64,000 nucleotides of DNA from positions 62,001-126,000 of the forward strand of contig JARGXX010000088.1 of assembly GCA_030374765.1 (NCBI GenBank). The letters are read 5' to 3'. The notes under the pieces were generated by a model, which was not told the DNA's origin, made no database searches, and worked only from the letters and a program-made list of their open reading frames with translations. Shown piece after piece: positions 23,982 through 33,449 of the stretch. The stretch comes from Agarophyton chilense. Taxonomy: Eukaryota; Rhodophyta; Florideophyceae; Gracilariales; Gracilariaceae. A program made the position numbers and the translations under genes. How positions within the stretch are numbered: position 1 is the first letter of the stretch; each line of letters opens with the position of its first letter.

Positions 23982-24697
23982 TGTAGTATCCGCTCTAACG
24001 GAGAGAGCAGATACCTGCCACAGCGTTCGGACTGCCGATGGGTCGGTTGCGGCGAAGGAAAAGGGATGGTAGAGCTGCAACACCAGCGAGCTGGAAGTGG
24101 GGTGTAAGGCCACTACTCCCCAGCGAGGGTGAACAGTGCAACTGTAAAACGTTGATGGAACGTAGGTACGAGACGGCTCGTGGAGTGGTTGGGGGCTGAT
24201 TATCTATTATAGCTCGTCCGGATCTCCGGTTAAGGAATCCTAAGCGACAAACAGAATAGTTACGATGCCCATGTTGTCTCCTTTACTTGGAGTCGGCGCT
24301 CACCTCTGGTACACTATATACTGTGTACCAGGGGGAGTGCCCAAATAAATATATAAATAATACCCAGTGGTCAGCCACTTAGCCAAACCACTGTATGGGT
24401 ATGGTCCCTAATGGACGTCTAGCTACAAAGGGTAGTAAAGCCCTCCACGTGGATCGCCACTATATGCGCCGTTGCCAATATGGCATTCCCCTAGGAAGGG
24501 TCGAAACTATGCGCGCGCCGTGGTAAGCCACTCGACCCATGACGCCACGTGTTCCACTAAGACATTCTGCCTCTAGGCATCCTATGCGGGATGCCACTTC
24601 ATATCACAATTCTGATGATAAAACTCACTTATGAGTTCCAACCGCGACTTCGCGAAAACCCAACCTATCGGATTCCCCGACATAGTAGAATACTACA
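23982..24697 (-). repeat. A2 5' LTR (716 bp)
   Basis: Pairs with 14108-14773 and has the same ends. It carries the perfect palindromic TATA region at 24306-24331. A short ORF inside it (from 24631) is also partly present in the other LTR and is treated as chance. Confidence 0.9.
24306..24331. promoter_or_regulatory. palindromic TATA box in A2 5' LTR
   Basis: Perfect inverted arms CTGGTACAC / GTGTACCAG enclose a TATATA-containing centre. In the 5' LTR it can drive gag-pol. The copy in the 3' LTR is placed to drive the antisense frame. Inferred from symmetry and position only. Confidence 0.5.
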
Positions 24698-24702
24698 GAC
24701 AG

Positions 24703-25660
24703 TGCTTTCCTGAGAACTGGTCTGGTGAATTCCTGATCAGCGCTAAATGTGAGTGGCGCTCCGTTTTGGTATATCCACTCCGTTTCAATCTTTTCAGCCA
24801 TGTGTTGTGCGTCTTTCCTAGGAACTATTATTCGCTCTCCGTAGTTAGTCCCGGCATCGATTAGGTTAAAAAAACTTCGTACTTATCTTCACCTATGTAA
24901 ACCACTAGAAAATCGGCTTGCATGTTCTCGTTAAAATGTTAGTCGACGCTGGTGAGCCATATCTCTTTCGGTGTGCTGGTCTACCTGTCGAGGTACAGAG
25001 TTAACATGCTTCCAACCATGTGCAGGCTTCGGACAACTTTTGATCGATTTTGCCAGCTTTGGACAGTACTGACTTCATTTCATCAGTTGTAGCATTAGTA
25101 AACCTTTGTATCTTTCTGACTGTATTCGTTTCCATACGAAGGCCTTCAGAGAAGCTACCCAAAAGTGTTCTCACCGTTGATTGAGAATGAGGAAGGATGT
25201 CAATATGCAGGCGGTCATTTTTATCCACATCAGAGGCAATATATGTGAAACACGATCGATGTGCACTATCCATCGGTCTTTTCATTGAAATAATTGACGG
25301 AGATGTGCGATTCATCGAATTGCAAAAGCGTTTTTCGCCTAGGCCTAAAATTCTGGGGGCTCCTTCGACAATATCAATGGGTAGAGATGTAGGTCTATCG
25401 TTATCGTCGTTAACTACCAGTATCCATGTCGCTATAATTGAATTCGCATTTACGCCAATGTCCCCACATCCGTGGAAGTAGTGTGCTCGAGGTGGATTGA
25501 AATCCAATGGGACGCTTAATGAGTCACATATTGCTGTTGCTTTGTCAATGCCGCTTGTGAAAGTAGGTGCTCCTTCATCCAGAATTGGTTCGAGATCCAC
25601 TAGGAGCTTATTGCATCTCAGCGCGGAAAAAGCGACTTCTTTAAGTCATTTGGCCCTTCT
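24703..25660 (-). pseudogene. C1 protease and integrase N-part remains
   Basis: Minus-strand continuation of C1 on the far side of A2. The retropepsin region shows LDEGAP (about 25570), in place of the usual D-S/T-G. It then runs through DIGVNANSIIATWILVV and IVEGAPRILGLGEKRF. The integrase N-terminal part is decayed and runs up to the A2 insertion edge (segment ERIIVPRKDAQHMAEKI, about 24790-24850). Several breaks. Confidence 0.65.
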
Positions 25661-25794
25661 ATATTCCTGTCATCTCTCGATGGTGAAGGCAGATCCGGAG
25701 CCGGTGTCCCCTCCATGGTTCTTACTCGAGACTGCATTCTTCTATTCCTAACATTAGCCAAACACTTTTCTCGGTCTTTGTACCAATGGCCCAA

Positions 25795-26700
25795 TTAACC
25801 ACATCGCTTGCAGGGAGATTCAGCCTTCAGTTTATTTACAAATCTATTGCGGTCCTGGTATGTGGGAACCGTTCTTCCAAGGAGGGATCCCGCAACTGAC
25901 TGTTGGTTAGTGACATTGTTGGGCTCGCGAGTTTCGTGCATATAAGAAAGGAAAGCGGTTGCCGTGTGCATCGTAAAGAAGTTAAGGTCTGAAACTTTGT
26001 CGTCACCAACACTATGTAGCACTTCTTCAGCTTTCTTCACGATGGTTTGCACAGAGGAGTCTTCATTCATGTTGGTTGTGAATTCTTTCAGCTCTGACAG
26101 AGAAATCATCAGCATTAAACGCGTTTGCGTATCACGAGCAGAATGTTTTGTGGTCTATTGGAAAATGATCAAATTCATTGTGTCTGGTGTCAGCCGAGCG
26201 TTATGAAGCATTAGAACGGCAAATTGCCTTGTAACAGCTTCATTAAGGACTGAAGTATGATTGGTGTACTTTGCAACAGAACTCTTGAAACGTGCGTCAA
26301 TCGAAAAAAAACATCTCTCCATCCTGTCTGATACAGTTTTGAATACTCGTGAGAGGGTCAACTTCTCGTTTCACCACCTACGTCTGTGATACTATTGCAA
26401 TTGTCTTTAATATGTTCTCAACCATTTCATTTTTGTTCTTATCACATTCACTGTAGTCCAATAAGAGTTTTCCCGCTGCTTCAGCTTCAGTTAGTAACTC
26501 TCGGGCTGTGTTGTCAAGGCGTAGAAGAATAATCTTTCCTGCACCATGAAATAGTGCCTAATATTTTGTGTCAACAGCAGCGAAGGTCCTTATCAACTTC
26601 GTCCAGATACGTATGGATTGCTCACACTCGACCTTAGAGGTAAAGTTTGTGATGTATTCGGTGGCATCGATGGCGTTGAAACGAGATTGCGTCACTCCTT
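25795..26700 (-). pseudogene. C1 gag remains
   Basis: The minus-strand Gag starts MGPEGVTQSRFNAIDATEY just inside the primer binding site (about 26706). Leu/Ala-rich helical segments follow, and an FVNKLKAESPCKRCG end that looks like the start of a zinc knuckle (about 25800). It corresponds in position to the Gag of C2 (47500-48180), which has related helical blocks. Several breaks. Confidence 0.6.
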
Positions 26701-26712
26701 CTGGGCCCATAA
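26701..26712 (-). promoter_or_regulatory. C1 half-tRNA primer binding site
   Basis: TTATGGGCCCAG (minus) lies 12 bp inside the 5' LTR. It is complementary to the anticodon arm CTGGGCCCATAA of eukaryotic initiator methionine tRNA. Drosophila copia is known to use such an internal site with a cut tRNA half as primer. The same motif occurs in K1 and at 42387. Confidence 0.65.
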
Positions 26713-26724
26713 CTCTCGGACGCC

Positions 26725-27058
26725 TGGAAAAGTCCATGACAATCTACGTGGCGTAGTACAGTTTCTACGGTAACGGAAGTAGCAAAACGTGAATCATGAT
26801 CAATCGTCCCTACGGCTCCACTTCTTTGCTCACTCTTTGCCCTCTGTGTTTTTTATTGCTCTCGGCTTCGTTGCGTGCCGTCTAATTCGTATCTTTCCGT
26901 CCTTTGGCTTCTGCTCGTCAGGAACGTCTTTTTCATTTCATTGTCTTCTTTCGCCCTTTCAAGGGTTGTGTTGCTGGCACATTGTATTGTGTCTCATTCC
27001 AAATTCTCTGCAAGTCTGTACATCTCTGATTCAGATTGGTCTCCTCTACAATCTCACA
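26725..27058 (-). repeat. C1 5' LTR
   Basis: 334 bp, partner of 10773-11107, with the same ends TGTGAGATTG and TTTTCCA in element sense. Confidence 0.8.
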
Positions 27059-27700
27059 ACAGTACTGTTTTGCTCATTTTTGAGTAGTACGGTATGGGTT
27101 TTTCACTATTTCGAACGATAATGTGCACAGAAACGGTGCTCAATTTCTGCTCTCTGGATTTTCTGTACTGTAGTCCAGTACGATTTCTTGGATTTCTGAT
27201 TCACTTCGAACTTCTACGACGTTGTTCGAATTTTTTTTCTAATGTTTGTCGAGTTCTAAGCGATAACAATGAATGAAATAGTTGATCTAACGTGGGCTGG
27301 GCCCATAAACGTTTTTGTAAGAAATTTGGTTGAATCACTTAGGATAACTTAAAACTTTTGACCCTCAGCTTCATGTGTATCGCCTTCAAGCTCGAGTTGC
27401 TTTTACTTCTTTTATTGTGCTGTAGTACTCTTCTGTACTGTTCTAGAATCTTTCTACTATTACAGATAATATAACTTCTCCAATTATGTTCTATAGAATG
27501 TTATAGATCTTTCTGGAAGATGGCAGTTTCTAGTTGCTTCTTAGAAGCTTCCAGATGCTTCTATGAAACTTGGCGCAGATACCACATAACTGCCTCGAAA
27601 AGATATTCGAACGAATTGGCTCTACAGCATCTGAACGCGGGAGAGAAATCAAACTGTACTTTACAGTATGACCCAAGCGTGCGTGCTATAGTTCTTGAGT
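27059..27700 (-). other. K1 leader/LTR region, non-coding
   Basis: No coding support. In minus sense it precedes the K1 gag that lies beyond C1. It contains TTATGGGCCCAGCC at 27295-27308, a half-tRNA(iMet) primer site, so the sequence to the right (27310 to about 27700) is probably the K1 5' LTR. That LTR is AT-rich and carries several heat-shock-element-like motifs (27440-27562). The outer edge near 27700 is approximate. Confidence 0.5.
27440..27562. promoter_or_regulatory. cluster of heat-shock-element-like motifs
   Basis: TTCTAGAA at 27441, TTTCTGGAAG near 27510-27519, and alternating AGAAG CTTCC AGATG CTTCT at 27543-27562 fit inverted nGAAn pentamers with one mismatch. They lie in the probable K1 LTR. 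Heat-responsive copia LTRs are known elsewhere (ONSEN of Arabidopsis). Function here is inferred from motif spacing alone. Confidence 0.35.
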
Positions 27701-27859
27701 CGCCCCCTTGCGTCCAGTAGGGGCTCTCTCGTGGCCCTTGTAACGCTCGATGTGACCCTCAATCAAATAGATACCTCGATCTCGCCGTGCTTGTATCATT
27801 ATTTAGCTATTATTCAATCCGGAGCCCCATCTGGTGCCGAACGTTTAAGCGCCTTCCTT

Positions 27860-29266
27860 CATCACAAAGCGCGGAACAAGATTTTGAGGTCATCCTTCAT
27901 CTCCGGAATGATCAGTACTTCTTGTAGATTAGTACTGTGCATAGAGGTGTCCGAACGACTTCTCACAGCTGTACGAAGTACTTCATCTCCGAAGAAAGTA
28001 GCACACACAGTGCTTCGATCTCCAAGAAAGACGGTGTTCTTTTCCACCCTTCGATTATCCAAGCAACGAGGAAGGGTTCACAATGTGCTTCAAGGCTTTA
28101 GAATCCAAAACAATTTTCAAACGATTCTTCTGATCCAGGACGTGTGCCAGGAGAAGCGTTGCATGATGTGCAGTATCGTCATGAGTCCCAATAAAACTCC
28201 CACTGCTGTGACTAGAAGGAGAACTGCCTCGTCGTCCAGTGTAGTTTCTGGCAATATGTCCTTTCCTCCTACATATGCAGCACGTTCGGGTCTCTTTCTT
28301 ATTTCGCCCCTGCAATTGCCGACCCTATTATGGGCTTGGAGAGCGTTCTCAGTCGAAGCATGTCTTTCGACTGAAACTGATGCATTCCGCTCCTCGAACT
28401 CTTGCAGCATTCGGGCGAAACATTCTCCCAAGAAATACTCGAGTGTATCTATCATAGTGCAGCTACAGTACTACCATACGATGATTTACTCTTGTCGCCA
28501 AAAGACGCAAGAAAAATAGCCACTTGCATTTCCTTGACCAACGCTGTACCCATTCCCGCCAAGCGATTGAATACTTCCTCAAATGAATCAATGTAGTCCT
28601 GCATCGCCTGTCAATTGTACTTCATTCGCGTTAACTTCTTCTGTAATTGAACACTCCAGATTCCCAGATAGTGGTCTAAACTTATATGTTTTAAAATACA
28701 AGATAGTGGTCAGGACTTATACAATTTCGTTTACACAATGCCCACGCCAAAACTTGCTCCAGACAACGGGGACTCCACGTCGTCTGAGAGTCCGCGTATA
28801 AGTGCACACGACAACTACAATACGATAGCTAATAATGGTGACGTAATACTCGGGATATGTTCACAACCGCTCAAGCCAGATTCAAACGTATTTGAAATCA
28901 AAGGTGCGGCCGTCCGTTGCTTCACCTTGGCTCACAAGGGACCCGCACCTACCCTCTTACAATATTACATTGGAGACATCATACGTTGTCGTTGAGCCTC
29001 TTCTAAATTTGGAACGGATTTTGTTGCTCTGCAAGACATTAGCGCAGGGGTTTGTGACCTAGTGCCCTTTTTAGGAGTGACCGAGCCAAAGCCAAGTATT
29101 GGTTCTCCTTTGCAGAGAGTCCTTGTTGGCATTCGACGTTGAACCCACAACCTCATCATTAATAAAGTGTAAGACACCATCGCCTTCTAATATAGCTTCA
29201 TTCCAAGCCTTCCACAGTAGGAAATCTTCTCCATTTCAGCCATAGAACTTCACTATGCGCTTGGAG
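27860..29266 (-). pseudogene. K2 Ty1/copia gag-protease remains
   Basis: Minus-strand blocks: Gag N-terminus with MDDSKRIVKFYG and LLWKAW (about 29190-29266), a UBN2-type core MQDYIDSFEEVFNRLAGMG (about 28545-28610), and zinc knuckle CCICRRKGHIARNY (about 28235-28280). The retropepsin reads LDSKALKHIVN (about 28090) and ends NLQEVLIIPEMKDDLKIL (about 27865-27920). A non-homologous stretch (28650-28980) lies between the first two blocks. It is a classic copia type, distinct from C1. Several breaks; neither LTR could be fixed. Confidence 0.6.
28650..28980. other. unassigned insert within K2
   Basis: About 330 bp with no match to the copia Gag on either side. It holds an open frame of 85 codons (28738-28995, plus; MPTPKLAPDNGDSTSSE) that I do not recognise. 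A short direct repeat, AGATAGTGGTC...ACTTATA, lies near 28666 and 28705. It could be a small non-autonomous insertion. Confidence 0.3.
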
Positions 29267-29381
29267 TCATCCATAGTAACAGACGTGGATACCTGACGTC
29301 CAACTGAATAATACACTTTGTACGAGACATAAAGTCGGCGGAGAGAATCTGCATTCTTTGTAGTATGATTAAGACAAATCC

Positions 29382-29574
29382 TGAGCGCAGGGCAAAACTT
29401 ATAACCGAACGGTCTCAGAGCTGCTTTCCCTCTCTCTTAGAGGCACGCTCAGTCACCCGTTTGGTATAGTAGTTCAAAGAGTAAACCTAGTGGTCATGCC
29501 GAAAGCCAACGCATATGCATCTGTCATATCTAAACCGATAAGGTACCTACTTTAAAACCGCATTATCGGTTATA
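29382..29574 (-). repeat. G2 3' LTR
   Basis: Aligns with 40994-41196 over most of its length (shared GGTCTCAGAGCTGC, AAAGAGTAAACCTAGT, CGATAAGGTACCTACT). The left edge is approximate. The polypurine tract AAAGAAGGGGAG (minus) sits right beside it at about 29576-29590. Confidence 0.7.
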
Positions 29575-29584
29575 CTCCCCTTCT

Positions 29585-32500
29585 TTAAAGAGCGAGAATG
29601 CGGAATGCTTTGTCTGCAAGACCACACGGTGTATTCTTGCGACGAAATAGACGTTCCACAATTTGTAGTACGTCTTTATAAATCCTTTTAATGGGTTCTA
29701 GAGAATCTTCCGAATTCGGTAGGCCCTTCCAATGGACGGCAAGAAATAGACCGTTATCGGTTTCTTCCAGGTTCAGAAGTCTAGCTACCACCATACCAGT
29801 TTCAGAAGCGAATAACTGAGACATAACAGCTTTTTTTTCAAGAGAACTGTCATGATAGAACTTAAGTCGAGTACAGGGCACGTCCTTAACTAGACCGTTA
29901 CGGAGATTTTCCACTTTTTAAACGTAGTCGTTCACAGCTTTGATAATTCGTCGAGGCCCGCGCCAGCGTAGAGCTAGTCTTTCACCAGCGAAAAAATTCT
30001 TCTCTCGCAACCAGAACGTAATAATCGTCTGTGAAGTTCGATATCTGCGCCTGCGTAGAAGACGAGCGGTGAGGCTCACCATTAAACCGTACTGAATTCG
30101 GTACAACAGGGTGTAATTCAACCATTCGATTTTTCAGTTTTTCTACATTGAGGAACCTTTCGCGCTGGTCTTCCTCAACCGTTACAAGTGCAACAGTATC
30201 TGACCGTACAAAGGTGGACATGGGTGTCGTGGGCTCACGACCCAGGAATGCCGTGATGGATGCAACGTTACCCCTTTGCAGTGAGGCGGCATTGTTCAAT
30301 GCGCTCTGTATCAGCGGCAAAAGTGCTGGTCAATCCTGAAAAGGGAGCTATAGCTTCGTTACGATCGAACGGAAGACTCGAAGCAGTTCTTCGCCGAGTC
30401 ATTCATCTGCTCCGTTACTTCACGGAGTATACGGAAGCGTAAAATAATGGGGGAATTTCAACCCCTTGGCGACTAACCGTTCGGTCTCATTTTGAAAGAG
30501 CGTTGGACCATCGGACATTAGACCTTTCGGTACGCTATGCGCGGCGCACCAGTCTATGATTGCCACTGCAGCGTTCTCAGCCGTAGTTTCAACGAACGGA
30601 AAAAACCAGTGGTAGCCTGAATGATCGTCCCGAAGCATCAAGACATATTCTCCACCATCGGTATTTGTTCCAACCTCGATGTAGTCGAACTGCAGAAGGT
30701 CGTTAGGTGCTGTTTCATGGACAGCCGGACCGAATGGACCCGGTACGTTCCCCGATCCTACTGTCGGTACACCGTGAATACCATATGTCGGTAGACAACG
30801 TAGACCAGAAGAAAGCTTTCTTCAAAGACCGTTCGGTTGAATATCGTCCGCGATGACCGCTAGGACCGGTTTTGTGCGCTGACACACAAACGAAGTTGTA
30901 AGTTGGCAGCTGTATCGGGGATCCAAATAGGACCGTAAGGGTTACGCCAAAGACCATCGGTCTCGACGAGATCTTCAGAGCATGTAGACGCAGCAGAGGA
31001 CTGGGAAGCGTGAATGACCATTGCTGTAGGCCACTCAAAATTCTGCGAAGAGGATGTGGAAAGCGCGGGAATATGAACAAGTCTCCAAACGGTTGTAGGT
31101 GCAACCCCCCCCCCCCCCCCCCCCCGAGTAGGTCAGCCCAGACGTTGTCAATTCCTTTGATGTGGAAGAAAGTGTACTCGTACATGCTTAAACGTACGAC
31201 CCAACGTAGGACTTTATGCAAAGAGTTCTGCGCTAGGTCTGGCACAACCGAAAGCGGATCGAAAAGGAAAATGAGATTATTGTGATCCGTGTACAGATCA
31301 AAACCACTCTTTGTTGCAACAATCCAGTGCATGCGGTCCAACGTTGCAAGGATTGCAAAAGCTTCCTTCTCGAGAGTAGACCAACCCAACTGTGTTAAAT
31401 TGAACCAACCGGATAAAAACGCCAGAGGCTCATGGCGTTGGACCTTGTGCGGTAATTTCAGTTCCTCAAAAGGGACCTGGGTTATAATACCTGACCAAAC
31501 CGAATCGGACGCGTCGGCGTACATATATAGACGTTTGTCGTCATTTCGATGACCAACGGTGACTTGATGTGCCAATGCGGTCTTGCGAGCCTCTAACGCT
31601 TGCAATTCAGTCGGACCCCAACCAAAAGAGATCAAATTGTAGCGAGAGGCTGCCACTCTTGTACGCTAACCAGAACGGTCATAAATCCTCTCCAGCAACT
31701 CATAAAGAGGAGAAACAAGTTCGGTGAAGCGGGGAATTGCGTTCTTCACCGACTGTAGGGCGCAAAAAACTGCTGTAGGTAAGAACCTGTTGTCGGTGGC
31801 TCCATGTTGAGCAAACCGTCCAACTGCCAAGGATCAAAACGGATACCATCTGCGGAGATGGTACGTCGGCACCACCGAATGGTCTTGGCAAATAGAATGC
31901 ATTTGCCCGGGTGCTACTCTAGATTACGTTCTGTACAGAAGAGAAACATCTCTTCGACTGCATCCAGCAAACCTTCAACGGTTGTTGCGTAGAGCAGTAT
32001 ATCATTCAACCAAGCGAGAACTTTCCTTTGCAAACCTTGCGGTATAACTTCAGCCAGTTCTAACTGAATATGTGTCACAGCTTTTGATATACCATGAAGG
32101 AACCTCTTAGGTCAGTATATACCGTTCGGTGTAATGAAGGACTGTGAAGTCCTGGAGTCTTTGTCAAGTTCCAACTGCCAGTACCCATGCGAGAGGTCAA
32201 ATGTCCCAAAATATCGCGCAGTATCGAGCTTGCCAAGCTCGTGCTTAATGTTTGGAATTGGGTACTGATGCTTGACGGTAAATTTGTTAACCGAACGGAG
32301 GTCTACTGTAAACCGAAAACGAGCAGGACCAAGCTCGGGAACCAAAAGTGTTTCACATGCCCACGGCGATGTGGGATTTGCATACGCCATACCGTGACGA
32401 ACGAGATCGTCAACCATATCGGTCAGGAACGTGGTCTGCTCTTGCGAGTAGTTACACAACCTAATCTTAACTGGATGTGCATCTGGAGTCAGTTCAATCC

Positions 32501-33253
32501 GTAATGGTCTTAATTGTGCTGGAGGACCAGATGAAAACGCGGTCCTGAAAACATCGATGTTATTATCGACGATTATTCCAAGGCGGTCTGCATCGTTGTA
32601 CTGTAGTCCATTATCTCGTGCGGTAGTCTTCATTTTATCGACCCCCGTGCGGATATCTTCGTGCTGGTCTTCATCTATAGGATCCAAAAACCCCTGGTCA
32701 GGAAACCGATCTTCCTCCGACAAAACTACGTAAAAATTTACACGATATCTACCTTCTGGTACTTGTACAGTATTCGAGTCGACCATATCGAATTTCTTAA
32801 CTCGATTCATTCGTGCGGCCATCATGCGGCTGACAAAATCGCTGCGGTTACGAGTAGTCGGAGTACCTACCAGGGAACAGTCCAGCCCCTCAATTACCGC
32901 TCGATTATTTTCCAAAAGAGTTCTGTTGTCGAGGTCGAGGTGTTGAAGAACTGGGAGGCCAATGAAGAGGTCTTCGCATGCCCATTCATCGTCTGCAACG
33001 AAGAAAGTGACGTTGGCCAAAGCGAGCTGCCTTGAGGCCAAGTGAAGAACCGTTTTTGGTAAAGTCCACGTGCGGGAGAAGGACAAAGAGTGTGCGTCTT
33101 CGCCAGACTTCAGTGCCACTTGAATCCGAACCGGTTCGATGGCTCTGATTTTTCCAATGCCCTTGACCGCTGCTCGCTCAGCGAGTCGACAAGACGTGAG
33201 ACTGTCATCGTTGCCGTCATCACACCTTCCGATACTTCCAACTGTACTCAATC
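29585..33253 (-). pseudogene. G2 pol remains: protease-like, RT, RNase H, integrase
   Basis: Minus-strand order: a retropepsin-like region (about 32900-33250) with LANVTFFVADDEW and LFIGLPVLQHL, the Pol linker DPIDEDQHED (about 32680), and RT starting about 32110-32450 (VDLRSVNKFT, FGTFDLSHGYWQL, FITPNGIY). RNase H lies at about 31200-31560 (YADASDSVWSG, LYTDHNNLIFL). Integrase (about 29950-31000) shows HRGR, MLRDDHSGYHWFF, LMSDGPTLFQNE and the tail GERLALRWRGPRRIIK. A chromodomain-like end (about 29650-29800) reads VHWKGLPNSEDSLEPI. Same family as G1 and G3. About eight breaks. Confidence 0.8.
31105..31125 (+). repeat. 21-base C homopolymer
   Basis: An uninterrupted run of 21 C (G on minus) lies in G2 between RNase H and integrase. 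It is the longest homopolymer I see in the window. It may be slippage-prone DNA, a quadruplex-forming G run, or a sequencing/assembly artefact. Confidence 0.8.
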
Positions 33254-33417
33254 TGTCGGCCTCTGTTTGGGGCTGTGTCCACGTGTGACGCGGACGCAGC
33301 CCCTCGCGAGCTGAAATATCAAAACCTTCCTGCGAGCGGTGGAATTGGTGCGGGGAGGGGACAAGAAAGACAACGAAAAGAAAACAGAGGGTACGCTTGC
33401 CCGTAACGAGCCTGACA
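33254..33417 (+). repeat. W1 5' LTR
   Basis: 164 bp, TGTCGG...CTGACA, pair of 39573-39736. Very short for a gypsy LTR. No clear TATA box; GAAATATCAAAACC is the only AT-rich patch. Confidence 0.9.
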
Positions 33418-33434
33418 TGGTACCGCATCCAAGG
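33418..33434 (+). promoter_or_regulatory. W1 primer binding site
   Basis: TGGTACCGCATCCAAGG abuts the 5' LTR with no gap and begins with TGG. The matching tRNA is not identified. Confidence 0.65.
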
Positions 33435-33449
33435 TCTTCAAATACGAAG

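Larger units (their letters stand above)
14108..24697 (-). mobile_element. Ty3/gypsy chromodomain element A2 with antisense ORF
   Basis: Complete end to end but broken. LTRs lie at 14108-14773 and 23982-24697, and the target duplication GACAG at 14103-14107 and 24698-24702. Element sense is minus: 5' LTR (right), primer binding site, gag, protease, RT, RNase H, integrase, chromodomain (to 16989), spacer with tandem repeats, antisense frame (14946-16629, plus), polypurine tract, 3' LTR (left). The LTR ends are an 8-bp inverted repeat TGTAGTAT / ATACTACA. The LTRs differ by point changes and by a length difference of about 50 bp, so it is moderately old. About ten breaks in gag-pol and a few in the antisense frame. 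Confidence 0.9.
10773..27058 (-). mobile_element. GalEa-like Ty1/copia element C1, split by A2
   Basis: A Ty1/copia element on the minus strand with 335- and 334-bp LTRs at 10773-11107 and 26725-27058. Internally it runs gag, protease, integrase, RT, RNase H. The order of domains and the RNase H/RT wording match the GalEa-like branch of copia. Its integrase core is interrupted by A2, flanked by the duplicated pentamer GACAG. It is broken in many places apart from the A2 insertion. I find no clean target duplication outside its own LTRs. It lies inside K1. Confidence 0.8.

Noticed and set aside
24631-24864. Short ORF beginning MSSNRDFAK, also present near 14707
   Set aside because: It starts inside both A2 LTRs and runs into different flanking DNA, so it is LTR sequence read by chance.
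10768-27063. Target duplication for C1
   Set aside because: The flanks AAGAC and ACAGT do not match.
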